64,000 nucleotides of DNA from Eutrophocola sp964601805 (lineage in GTDB: Bacteria; Pseudomonadota; Gammaproteobacteria; Pseudomonadales; Pseudohongiellaceae): the NCBI GenBank assembly GCA_964601805.1, contig CAZROW010000002.1, positions 1 to 64,000 of the forward strand, read 5' to 3'. Positions 52,802 through 60,663 of this stretch are shown here, piece after piece (position 1 is the stretch's first letter; each line of letters starts with the position of its first letter). The notes under the pieces are model-generated. The model was not told the DNA's origin. It worked only from the letters and a program-made list of their open reading frames with translations, and did not search any database. The position numbers and the translations under genes were made by a program.

Positions 52802-52907
52802 CAGTCAATCCGGGGAAACGGGCCTTGCTCACCGGGCCGGTACGGACCGGTAGCAGCGGGTCCGGTCATCAGCATGCAAAAATGTGGGATTTTTTCCCTC
52901 AAAAGAC

Positions 52908-52913
52908 TATACT
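52908..52913 (+). promoter_or_regulatory. -10 element 7 nt upstream of the DUF6502 gene
   Basis: TATACT (five of six consensus). The -35 position, 17 bp upstream, is TGGGAT and poor. The predicted transcription start falls at or within a base of the ATG at 52921, so the message may be leaderless if this start is right. Confidence 0.35.
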
Positions 52914-52920
52914 GGACGGT

Positions 52921-53823
52921 ATGCCGGAAGATTCTTCACTACAACAGGGTAATAGCGCCGCCATATCAGCTGTCAGGAAAATCCTCAGACCGCTGGTTAA
53001 GTTCATGGTGGCAAACCAGATTACCTACCCTTTCCTCATCAACATGCTCAAGGCAGTTTACGTTGATGTCGCGGAAAAGGATTTTCCTGTGTCCGGCAAA
53101 AAACAGACCGACAGCAGAATCAATTTGCTGACCGGCGTCCATCGCAAGGATGTGAAACGGCTTCGCGCCGAGGACGACATTGCCGAAACCCGCCCGGCCA
53201 ATATTTCCATTGGTGCCCAGATCATCGCCCGCTGGGTCGGTGACAAAAACCTGCAAACCAGTCAGGGAACGCCAAAAATTCTGCCTTTGCAGGATGAAGA
53301 AGAGTTCAGCATGAATTCCTTTGAAGGCCTTGTTGCCAATATCGCCAAGGGCGATATCAGGCCGCGGGTCGTGTTGGACGAATTGATGCGCCTGGACATG
53401 GTTGAACTGGACCCCGACCACAATGTCATCCTGAAAACCAAGGCCTTTACACCGGACAAGGGTCAGGAAGAAAAACTCTATTTCTTTGGCAAGAATATAC
53501 AGGACCATCTCAACGCGTCGGTCCACAACCTTGCCGGTGAGCAACCCCCCTTCTTCGACAGGAGCGTTTACTACGACGAACTGTCCGCCGATTCCATCGC
53601 AGAACTCAATGACATGGCCAGCCAGCTGGGCATGGAAGCGCTTATCAAGATCAATGCCCGTGCCCTGGAACTGCAAACCGCAGACAAGGGCTCTGCGGAT
53701 GCAACGCATCGCATGAACTTTGGTATCTTCAATTACAACCAGGCATATGAGACAACCCCTGCACTGGCCGCAGATGATAAAGACAGTCAGTCAGAGCAGG
53801 ATCAAGACTCACAGGTTACTTGA
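52921..53823 (+). CDS. DUF6502-family protein
   Basis: 300 aa from the ATG at 52921. The N-terminal part is the family signature: RKILRPLVKFMVANQITYPFL, KAVYVDVAEKDF, KKQTDSRINLLTGVHRKDVKRLR. This looks like a winged-helix or HTH module (RINLLTGVHRKDV being helix-turn-helix-like), so a transcription factor is plausible but unproven. The C-terminal half is acidic and ends with a Gln/Asp/Ser tail. An upstream extension to 52783 exists but lacks conserved residues. It is followed after 90 nt by an anchored Gly-rich protein gene. Divergent from the RND exporter. Confidence 0.75.
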   Translation: MPEDSSLQQGNSAAISAVRKILRPLVKFMVANQITYPFLINMLKAVYVDVAEKDFPVSGKKQTDSRINLLTGVHRKDVKRLRAEDDIAETRPANISIGAQIIARWVGDKNLQTSQGTPKILPLQDEEEFSMNSFEGLVANIAKGDIRPRVVLDELMRLDMVELDPDHNVILKTKAFTPDKGQEEKLYFFGKNIQDHLNASVHNLAGEQPPFFDRSVYYDELSADSIAELNDMASQLGMEALIKINARALELQTADKGSADATHRMNFGIFNYNQAYETTPALAADDKDSQSEQDQDSQVT

Positions 53824-53913
53824 GGAAATACAGGAAATTGTCCTTTCCGGGAGCCCAAATGTGGCCCCTTAAATTGTGAAGCAATTCCTGTTTAAACACG
53901 ATAAAATAGAGTG

Positions 53914-54726
53914 ATGAAAAACCGCAATCACAACATTTCAGACAAAGCCGCAGCGCTGGTGGAAAACCATTCCATCCTTGCCAGCCTGCTGGCCGTGTTA
54001 TGTCTGGTGTTTGCGGTCAATTTCTTTCTGACCGGCCCGGGCAGTGATGGTGGCAGTGGCCTTGGTGGCACTGGCAAGTTTGGTGGTGAAAGTGGCTTTG
54101 GCGGAACAGGCAAGACACCTGACTCCGGCTTCAAACTGGGCAGTAATGACTCCGACCAGGACGCACAGAATAATCGTGCCTCGGAATACCTCATTCCTTC
54201 CTACTCGCCTGCCGACGCGCTGGACGATGAACTTGGCCTGGGCAGGGAAAAGGTCGTGGCCGCCATGGTCCCGACACCAAAACCTGAATTTGATGTTGAT
54301 GCGCTGCGCCTTTCCCCGGACATGCCTGTCGTGCCAGTAAACGAAGAATTCCCGACAGAAAAGATCGACGTCATGGTAGCCAATGTCCAGTTGGACATTC
54401 CGGCTGTGGCCATTGACTCGGCGCTCGATGATCAGCGCAATGTGATTGTTGAAGATACCCTGGTTGCCAGTCTCGATATTCTCAACAGCCTGATGTTGGC
54501 CGAATCTGAAACCGCCCTGCCCCTGGAATCAGCAATGGTTGCCAGTGCTGCCTCAGGCGACAATGACAGCCAGTCCATCAGGCAGCGCATAGCCGTACCG
54601 GTGCGTCCTGAACGTCCTGATCGCTTTAACATGCCTGGCCGGGTTGCTCCGGTACAACGTGCCAATATCCCGGCTCCGCCTCCTGTGCGCCCAATGCGTA
54701 CCCTGTCTACTCTGCTCAACAAGTAA
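53914..54726 (+). CDS. uncharacterised membrane-anchored Gly-rich protein
   Basis: 270 aa; not recognised as a named family. One N-terminal hydrophobic segment (ILASLLAVLCLVFAVNFFLTG) is followed by a low-complexity stretch with SGLGGTGK and SGFGGTGK repeats, an acidic middle, and a Pro/Arg-rich C-terminus (VPVRPERPDRFNMPGR, PPPVRPMRTLS). SG.GGTG repeats also occur in DUF5666 proteins, which in my recollection often neighbour DUF6502 genes, so this may belong to such a cluster. The ATG at 53914 is preferred over the GTG at 53911. It is predicted to face the periplasm. Confidence 0.7.
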   Translation: MKNRNHNISDKAAALVENHSILASLLAVLCLVFAVNFFLTGPGSDGGSGLGGTGKFGGESGFGGTGKTPDSGFKLGSNDSDQDAQNNRASEYLIPSYSPADALDDELGLGREKVVAAMVPTPKPEFDVDALRLSPDMPVVPVNEEFPTEKIDVMVANVQLDIPAVAIDSALDDQRNVIVEDTLVASLDILNSLMLAESETALPLESAMVASAASGDNDSQSIRQRIAVPVRPERPDRFNMPGRVAPVQRANIPAPPPVRPMRTLSTLLNK

Positions 54727-54757
54727 ACAGCCCTGGTTAACAATATATCCTGACCGA

Positions 54758-54773
54758 CAGAACAGATGTTCTG
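54758..54773. repeat. small hairpin in the convergent gap
   Basis: CAGAAC-AGAT-GTTCTG, 31 nt after the Gly-rich gene, without a T tract; possible weak terminator. Confidence 0.3.
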
Positions 54774-54793
54774 CGCCTTGCATCGTCCAGGAG

Positions 54794-54820
54794 AAAAAGA
54801 TTGCTCGCTAGGGCAGCGAG
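54794..54820 (-). terminator. intrinsic terminator of the outer-membrane barrel gene
   Basis: On the minus strand CTCGCT and AGCGAG pair around a 5-nt loop that contains the TAG stop codon (54808-54810), followed by CAATC and TTTTT (54794-54798). Confidence 0.7.
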
Positions 54821-55620
54821 TAGGAAAACTGGAAACCTATCGCCCTGTCGGCACTGCTGTCGGTAAACCCGGCGATAGTGTAAAGCATGACATTCCAGCG
54901 CTCATTGAAGTTATAGGAGACAAAGGGCATCAGCTCATGACTTTCAAAGCTGTTGCTGGAAGCTTTCTCACGATAATCATAAATCAGCCCCAGGTAGGTA
55001 TTATCACCGTACTGTCGCATGATCCCCGCCGAACCATAGAAAGCGTCTTCCAGGTCATACAGGGGAGTTTTACCCCGTTGCCGGTAACCCAGGGCTGAAA
55101 AGTAGGTATTGCGTCCGTAGGTTGTGTAAAAATCCAGCTGGTAACCAAAATCGGTTTCGCCCGTGCCAAGATCCCTGGTTTCATCAGCCGTTGGCAATTT
55201 TGCCTGCAGGCTGACATCAACAAACAGCCAACCATTGAAAATGGGATCCAGCTGGTAGGTGGCAGTCACGAACACGTCTCCCAGGCCGGCCTCGTCAATC
55301 AACGTGTTGTCACCTTCCCTGCCATGACCAATATTTCCCGCTTCCAGGAAGACATCACCAGGACCTTCCACGCTCAGGTAAGGTGCGACCACTGAAACCA
55401 CCCAGGGAAATCGTGCTACTTCATAGGTCAGGGGAAAATAGGTAATGTCAGTATCCCTGTCAGCGCCGTAATCACCACTGCTGAAATAACCACCAAGGGT
55501 GAATTTATGGGTAAAGTCGTTCTCTTCCTGTGCAGACACGGAAGCAGGCAGGGACAACAATAACAGAGGGAGTACGGGGAGAAGTTTGGGTGGCTGGGCA
55601 CCTGATACGAACTGGAACAT
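54808..55620 (-). CDS. outer-membrane beta-barrel protein (phenol-degradation MetA/transporter-like)
   Basis: 270 aa. A signal peptide (LLPVLPLLLLSLPASVSA) is followed by alternating amphipathic strands rich in Tyr, Phe and Gly: KFTLGGYFSSGDYG, DITYFPLTYEVARFPWVV, LDFYTTYGRNTYFSALGYRQRG, ELMPFVSYNFNERWNVML. It resembles transporter-like outer-membrane proteins of the MetA-pathway-of-phenol-degradation group. The last strand ends FQFSYSLP rather than in a terminal aromatic residue, which is unusual for BAM substrates. The 5-prime flank contains a long inverted repeat. Function and ligand unknown. Confidence 0.72.
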   Translation of the reverse strand: MFQFVSGAQPPKLLPVLPLLLLSLPASVSAQEENDFTHKFTLGGYFSSGDYGADRDTDITYFPLTYEVARFPWVVSVVAPYLSVEGPGDVFLEAGNIGHGREGDNTLIDEAGLGDVFVTATYQLDPIFNGWLFVDVSLQAKLPTADETRDLGTGETDFGYQLDFYTTYGRNTYFSALGYRQRGKTPLYDLEDAFYGSAGIMRQYGDNTYLGLIYDYREKASSNSFESHELMPFVSYNFNERWNVMLYTIAGFTDSSADRAIGFQFSYSLP

Positions 55621-55998
55621 GGCGTTATTCCGGGATGGCCTGAAACAGGCCGTACCCTCTATAGATGCATTAATCGGGTAACTTGTTAATTACAGAAGCT
55701 AAAAAGTCATTAACGGGTAGGCCTAATTACCATTACCCGACTATACAGCCTGCATCTATAGAGTAAAGATACGAACCTTTCTTACACTCATATTGCGCTT
55801 AATTGTCACCACCTCCAGTCAGGTATTGATTAAACACATGGCAAGTGTATGAGGGAAAATTTCCCACGTCAACAGGCGCGAATAATATTTAACAGGGCTT
55901 TTGCAGAAAAAATGCTTTAAAATACTGATATACCCTATTGAATTTATTAGTGTTGCAATGAAAGCGTGAACCGGGTCACCAATACGGAAATTCAAGAC
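55621..55998. other. divergent region between the two barrel genes
   Basis: 378 bp with no gene. It holds GGCCTG-aaa-CAGGCC (near 55638-55652), the nested inverted repeat at 55657-55763, and AT-rich sequence around 55880-55960 that probably has the promoter for the TPR gene (TTGCAG followed 16 bp later by TACTGA, weak). Confidence 0.55.
55657..55763. repeat. nested long inverted repeat upstream of the barrel gene
   Basis: Outer arms CTCTATAGATGCA (55657-55669) and TGCATCTATAGAG (55751-55763) are perfect over 13 bp. Inner arms TCGGGTAA (55674-55681) and TTACCCGA (55733-55740) are perfect over 8 bp, and another CGGGTA lies at about 55714-55719. The 107-bp element begins 37 bp upstream of the barrel ATG. 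Confidence 0.65.
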
Positions 55999-57366
55999 AT
56001 GTCCCCCAAGTGTTCTACAACTCGTCCTGCTGCTCTCCAGTACCTGCTGACCGCCCTGATATCCCTTGTATTGCTGGCCAATGCCGGCTTTGCCGCGGAA
56101 GCTGAAAACGACGGCAGTGAAATCATTGCCCGGATGAACCAGATGATTTCCATGGGCCAGTTCCAGGCAGCCTACGAACTGGGGCAAGGCAACCTGTTTG
56201 ACCTTGAGGGGGAAGCAGAGTTTGACTTCCTGTACGGGCTTGCTGCCCTGGAAACCGGGCGTCCCGATGAAGCGGTATTCGCCTTTGAACGCATTGCCTA
56301 TATCTACCCGGACCAGCAGCGCGTCAAACTGGAACTGGCCAGGGCCTACTACATGAGCAACAACATGGCAGCCTCGGAACAGTTGTTCAACGAGGTACTG
56401 GCGACCGATCCGGGCCCCAATGTCAGTAATAATATCGAAGCCTTCCTGGAGCTGATTGAAGACCGCCAGAATGCCGTGGAAAGCTCGTTCAACTGGTTTG
56501 TCAGTTCCAGTATCGGTTCAGATTCCAATATCAACAGTGCGACAGAGCTTGGCGTGATTGACACTCCCATCGGTGATGTCGAGCTTGGCCCCAACGGACA
56601 AAGCATCGATGATGATTTCATGGATGTTGGTGCCGGTTTTACCTACAACCACCCTTTCAACAAAAACCACAGTGCCTATGCGCGGGCCAATTACAATCAG
56701 CACAATAATTTTTCCACCAGTTCCTTCGACCTGGACGTACTCTCGGGTGAGGCCGGTTATGCGGTAATTCGGGACAATGTCCGCCTTTCACTGGGCGGCC
56801 GCGTGCAGCGCGTGGATCTTGATGACCAGGAGTTCCAGTCCAGCTCAAGTCTTCTGGGCGGATTTCAGCGTAATGCCGGCAATGGCTGGTCCCAGGCAGT
56901 GACTGCGGCCTATACCACCGTACGCTATAACGATGACCTGAATCCCGATAATGACCTCAGGGATGGAGACCAGCTGCTGTTATCGGGCAGTCTTGGCAAG
57001 GCCTCCGGGCGCTTCCTGCATAATGTCAGCGTCTATATCGGTGATGAGGACGCTCGCCAGAGCCTGGGTGAGAACAATGCCCAGAAGTTCTATGGCATTG
57101 CCTTTTCAGAACAGTTCCAGTTTCGACCGGGTCATGTGCCCTACTTCCGTATCTCCTTTCACAAAAGTGAAAACAAGGCCTCTGCACCCGTCTTCAATAT
57201 TGACCGCGAAGATGACACTTTTTCTACGTCCCTGGGATGGATCTGGCAGTTTGCCCGCAATATCAATATCACCACCGATGTCACTTACACAGACAACGAC
57301 AGCAATATCGACCTGTATGCCTACGACAGGGTGAAATACCAGACAGGTCTTCGTTACCAGTTCTAG
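55999..57366 (+). CDS. TPR plus beta-barrel outer-membrane protein (Slam/DUF560-like)
   Basis: 455 aa from the ATG at 55999 (GTG at 55966 is an alternative without signal benefit). The signal peptide ends ANAGFAAEA. Residues about 45-150 form TPR-like helical pairs (FDFLYGLAALETGRPDEAVFAFERIAYIYPDQ, read in parts), then SSIGSDSNINSATE introduces a C-terminal barrel of about 280 residues with strands such as NHSAYARANYNQ and the final YQTGLRYQF, ending in Phe as expected for BAM substrates. Slam proteins carry lipoproteins to the cell surface; assignment to that function is by architecture only. The gene is divergent from the barrel gene. Confidence 0.75.
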   Translation: MSPKCSTTRPAALQYLLTALISLVLLANAGFAAEAENDGSEIIARMNQMISMGQFQAAYELGQGNLFDLEGEAEFDFLYGLAALETGRPDEAVFAFERIAYIYPDQQRVKLELARAYYMSNNMAASEQLFNEVLATDPGPNVSNNIEAFLELIEDRQNAVESSFNWFVSSSIGSDSNINSATELGVIDTPIGDVELGPNGQSIDDDFMDVGAGFTYNHPFNKNHSAYARANYNQHNNFSTSSFDLDVLSGEAGYAVIRDNVRLSLGGRVQRVDLDDQEFQSSSSLLGGFQRNAGNGWSQAVTAAYTTVRYNDDLNPDNDLRDGDQLLLSGSLGKASGRFLHNVSVYIGDEDARQSLGENNAQKFYGIAFSEQFQFRPGHVPYFRISFHKSENKASAPVFNIDREDDTFSTSLGWIWQFARNINITTDVTYTDNDSNIDLYAYDRVKYQTGLRYQF

Positions 57367-57494
57367 TCTCATACCCGCACCGTAACTGGCCGGGTTTATC
57401 TTATTCCTCACCTGGTGCCTCCTCTCTTGTTCCGGAAACAGTACGACCTGGCGCTGACATGGCGCCTAATTTGCATGAGGAATGAACAGTTTTG

Positions 57495-57509
57495 AGCCCT
57501 GGCAGGGCT
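57495..57509. terminator. hairpin in the TPR-barrel/msrB convergent gap
   Basis: AGCCCT-GGC-AGGGCT, 12 nt downstream of the msrB stop and 128 nt after the TPR gene; no clear T tract on either side. Confidence 0.4.
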
Positions 57510-57520
57510 GAAGGCTGGTG

Positions 57521-57919
57521 TTATTCGCTTTTTTCGAATTTCAGTGCGGCGGAATTAATGCAGTAACGCAGCCCGGTGGGTTCCGGCCCATCATTGAAGA
57601 CATGGCCCAGGTGCGAGTCACACTTACTGCAGACCACTTCAGTACGTTTCATACCCAGGCTGTTGTCTTCGATTTCAGTCACACCATCTTCGGTGGCCGG
57701 GCTGTAAAAACTGGGCCAGCCCGATCCCGAGTCATACTTGGTTTCAGAAGAAAACAGCGGTTCACTGCAGGCACGACACAGATAAGCGCCTTTCTCACCG
57801 GTGACCTGCCAGTACTCGCCGGTAAACGCACATTCCGTGCCTTTTTCACGACAAACATGGTATTCCTCGTCTGTCAGTATTTCCTTCCACTGCTCGTCTG
57901 TTTTCTTGACCTTTGACAT
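57521..57919 (-). CDS. msrB: peptide-methionine (R)-S-oxide reductase
   Basis: 132 aa from the ATG at 57919; a longer frame to 58042 would enter the aminotransferase promoter without conserved residues. Zinc ligands Cys48/Cys51 (CRAC) and Cys97/Cys100 (CSKC), catalytic Cys120 in LRYCINS, and the signatures YDSGSGWPSF and DSHLGHVFNDGP are all present. It repairs oxidised methionine (R-sulfoxide) using thioredoxin. Divergent from the aminotransferase gene. Confidence 0.97.
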   Translation of the reverse strand: MSKVKKTDEQWKEILTDEEYHVCREKGTECAFTGEYWQVTGEKGAYLCRACSEPLFSSETKYDSGSGWPSFYSPATEDGVTEIEDNSLGMKRTEVVCSKCDSHLGHVFNDGPEPTGLRYCINSAALKFEKSE

Positions 57920-58028
57920 ACCTGTATTTCCAAAGTGGGTTTCTGTAAAATGCGACGCCCTGTACAAACGGGTGGAATATACCATATCCCGCCGGATAAA
58001 ACGTCCGGCCCTAGCCGGAATCCGGAGC

Positions 58029-59243
58029 ATGAATTTATACAAGCAGAGCGAAAAGCTGCGCCAGGTCTGTTACGAGATCCGGGGGCCGGCACTACAGGAA
58101 GCCCGTCGTCTAGAAGAGGAAGGTCACCGAATAGCCAAGCTCAATATTGGCAATCCCGGCGCCTTTGGCTTCGAAGCCCCCGATGAAATCCTCCATGACG
58201 TTATTCTAAACCTGCCCGAATCCCAGGCCTATTCGGATTCCAAGGGACTGTTCTCAGCCCGCAAGGCCGTCATGCACGAAACCCAGCGCCTGCAGATTCC
58301 CGGTGTTGGTATCGAGGATATCTACCTGGGTAATGGCGTCAGTGAACTCATTGTCATGGCCATGCAGGCCCTGTTGAATAACGGCGATGAAATCCTGATT
58401 CCGGCACCGGACTATCCCCTGTGGACAGCGGCTGTCACTCTGAGTGGCGGCAAGGCCGTGCATTATCAATGCGATGAGGAAGCAGACTGGTTTCCCGACC
58501 TGGACGATATCAAGAGCAAGATCACTTCCCGTACCAAGGGTATCGTGGTCATCAATCCGAACAATCCTACCGGGGCGGTCTATAGCAAGGAATTATTGCA
58601 GGGCATTATCAAGCTGGCTGAAGAAAACAATCTCATCGTCTTCGCCGATGAAATCTACGACAAGATTCTGTACGACGAAGCCAGGCATATTCCGCTGGCC
58701 TCTCTATCGGAAGACATCCTGGTCCTCACCTTCAATGGCTTGTCCAAGTCCTACCGGCTCGCCGGCTTTCGTTCCGGCTGGATGTTCCTCAGCGGTACTC
58801 TCGAAAAGGCGAGCGACTACATTGAAGGACTGGACATCCTGTCCAACATGCGCCTTTGCTCCAATGTCCCTGCACAGCAGGCGATACAAACAGCCCTGGG
58901 TGGCTACCAGAGCATCAATGAACTGATCATTCCCGGTGGCAGGCTTTGTGACCAGCGAGATACCGCCTGGAAGCTGCTCAATGAAATACCGGGGGTCAGT
59001 TGTGTCCTGCCAAAGGGAGCCATTTACCTCTTCCCGAAACTGGATCCGAAAAAGTTCAACATCAAGGATGACGAACAAATGATCCTGGACTTCCTGATTC
59101 AGGAACATGTGCTCATGGTGCAAGGCAGCGGCTTCAATATCAGTGACAACAATCACTTCCGGATTGTCTTCCTGCCCCGCGAGGATGCCCTGACTGACGC
59201 CCTGGAAAAGCTGGCGCGTTTTCTCGACGGCTACAGCCAGTAA
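58029..59243 (+). CDS. alaA: alanine aminotransferase, class I (AlaA/YfbQ-like)
   Basis: 404 aa, PLP enzyme fold type I. The PLP lysine is in NGLSKSYRLAGFRSGW near residue 240; other marks are NIGNPGAFGFEAP, YSDSKGLFSARKAV, NPNNPTGAVYS and FADEIYDKILYD. AlaA makes alanine from pyruvate and glutamate. ATG 58029 follows CCGGAG. The frame reaches further upstream but that part is msrB antisense. One base separates its stop from the pdxB stop. Confidence 0.93.
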   Translation: MNLYKQSEKLRQVCYEIRGPALQEARRLEEEGHRIAKLNIGNPGAFGFEAPDEILHDVILNLPESQAYSDSKGLFSARKAVMHETQRLQIPGVGIEDIYLGNGVSELIVMAMQALLNNGDEILIPAPDYPLWTAAVTLSGGKAVHYQCDEEADWFPDLDDIKSKITSRTKGIVVINPNNPTGAVYSKELLQGIIKLAEENNLIVFADEIYDKILYDEARHIPLASLSEDILVLTFNGLSKSYRLAGFRSGWMFLSGTLEKASDYIEGLDILSNMRLCSNVPAQQAIQTALGGYQSINELIIPGGRLCDQRDTAWKLLNEIPGVSCVLPKGAIYLFPKLDPKKFNIKDDEQMILDFLIQEHVLMVQGSGFNISDNNHFRIVFLPREDALTDALEKLARFLDGYSQ

Positions 59244-59244
59244 A

Positions 59245-60360
59245 TTACTGGCGCCTGAATCCAAGACTCTCCAGGTCTCTGACCAGGCTTTCAGTCAAAG
59301 CCCCGGCATTGAATACAAAATCCCGGCATTCCGGGCGAAAGGCATAGTTGTTTCGACGCCGGTCAAAATGGCCCGCCAGGTCGGCAACCTGCGTATCGAG
59401 AAAATCTTTACTGACCGGGTAAGCTTGCAGTAACGCGGAATCAACCAGATCCTCATGATTGTCGTCTCGCGACAACTCCAGGGTCCCTGCCGGGGATTCC
59501 CTTTGAAGCTCCGGACAATCCAGTCCAAAGCATTCACAAAAGGCCTGGTGAACGGCCAGTGTGGCATTGCGTTTACCGTTTCGGCTGTAGCCGGCAATAT
59601 GTGGTGTTGCAATGGCAACTTGTGAAGCCAGCGCCGGGTTGATCCCGGGTTCCCCTTCCCAGACATCCAGGACCACGTGAAGGTCAGCTCGCTCGGCCAG
59701 CAGTTCCAGCAAGGCAGTATTGTCGATAACTTCCCCGCGCGAGGCATTGATCAGTATTGCCCCTTCAGCCAGTGTGGAAAGTCGTTGGCGTTGTAAAAGA
59801 TGACGCGTGGGGAAGTCTCCACCGACTGTCAGGGGGACGTGCAGGCTGATGATGTCACAGGACAGGGCCTGGTCCAGGGAAACGAAACAACTCGCCAGGG
59901 GATGTGATGCAGGTAACAGCGGATCATGGATACTGACCGGCAAACCCAGTGCCAGCATTTTGTGCGCCAGCCGGCTGCCGACATTACCGGCACCAATAAT
60001 GCCGATACGTTTGCCACGCCACTGGGACATTCCCTGCCGGGCAAGCCAGGCCAATGCGGCAAACACATAGTCCACCACTGCATCGGCATTGCATCCGGGC
60101 GCATGGGCAAACGTCATCTTGTTTACTGCCAGACAGTCCTGATCCACATGATCGGTACCGCTGGCAGCACTGCCGATAAAGCGCAGATCAGTGTCCTTAA
60201 CAAGCGCTTCATTGACCGCGGTAATGGTGCGCACCAGCAAGGCGTCAGCATGGCGCACATGCTCATGGGTGATTTCCCGTCCCGGCATCAGGGCCAGCTC
60301 GCCATAGCCAGAGAAATACTCGGCTACCTGGAAGATATCCCTGTCAGCAACGATTTTCAT
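59245..60360 (-). CDS. pdxB: erythronate-4-phosphate dehydrogenase
   Basis: 371 aa (E. coli 378). It oxidises 4-phosphoerythronate in the DXP-dependent PLP pathway. GSAASGTDHVD, the NAD loop GIIGAGNVGSRLA, the catalytic Arg of NASRGEVID, Glu of DVWEGEPGI and His of TPHIAGYS match the D-2-hydroxyacid dehydrogenase active site. The C-terminal PdxB dimerisation domain (RRRNNYAFRPECRDF) separates it from SerA. It is last in the ttcA-tusA-pdxB row, 27 nt after tusA. Confidence 0.95.
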   Translation of the reverse strand: MKIVADRDIFQVAEYFSGYGELALMPGREITHEHVRHADALLVRTITAVNEALVKDTDLRFIGSAASGTDHVDQDCLAVNKMTFAHAPGCNADAVVDYVFAALAWLARQGMSQWRGKRIGIIGAGNVGSRLAHKMLALGLPVSIHDPLLPASHPLASCFVSLDQALSCDIISLHVPLTVGGDFPTRHLLQRQRLSTLAEGAILINASRGEVIDNTALLELLAERADLHVVLDVWEGEPGINPALASQVAIATPHIAGYSRNGKRNATLAVHQAFCECFGLDCPELQRESPAGTLELSRDDNHEDLVDSALLQAYPVSKDFLDTQVADLAGHFDRRRNNYAFRPECRDFVFNAGALTESLVRDLESLGFRRQ

Positions 60361-60387
60361 GATGGTGAGAGTACCCGCCCTGCCAGG

Positions 60388-60660
60388 TCAGGCATCGGCA
60401 GCTTTACGGATAGAGTAGCGAAAGGTCTTGTCATCTTCGGACGAACTGAGCAGTTCATGGCCCAGGAAATGACAGAATTTTGGTACGTCGCGCGTGGTGG
60501 AAGGGTCTGTGGCGATCAACACCAGGACTTCCCCCTCCTGTATTTCACGAATCTTCTTGTGCAGCAACATTACCGGCTCGGGACAGAACAGGCCGCGGGC
60601 ATCCAGCAGATGCTCGGTGTTGGCGGGCTTGTCCTGGTCCGTTTGCGTGCTCATCAACAT
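60388..60660 (-). CDS. tusA: sulfur carrier protein TusA
   Basis: 90 aa (88 if the second Met is used). LDARGLFCPEPVMLLHKKI contains the persulfide-carrying Cys26, followed by the DPSTTRDVPKFCHFLGHEL block. It accepts sulfur from IscS for tRNA thiolation and molybdenum cofactor. It lies 3 nt downstream of ttcA, another tRNA-thiolation gene, suggesting cotranscription. Confidence 0.95.
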   Translation of the reverse strand: MLMSTQTDQDKPANTEHLLDARGLFCPEPVMLLHKKIREIQEGEVLVLIATDPSTTRDVPKFCHFLGHELLSSSEDDKTFRYSIRKAADA

Positions 60661-60663
60661 TCC

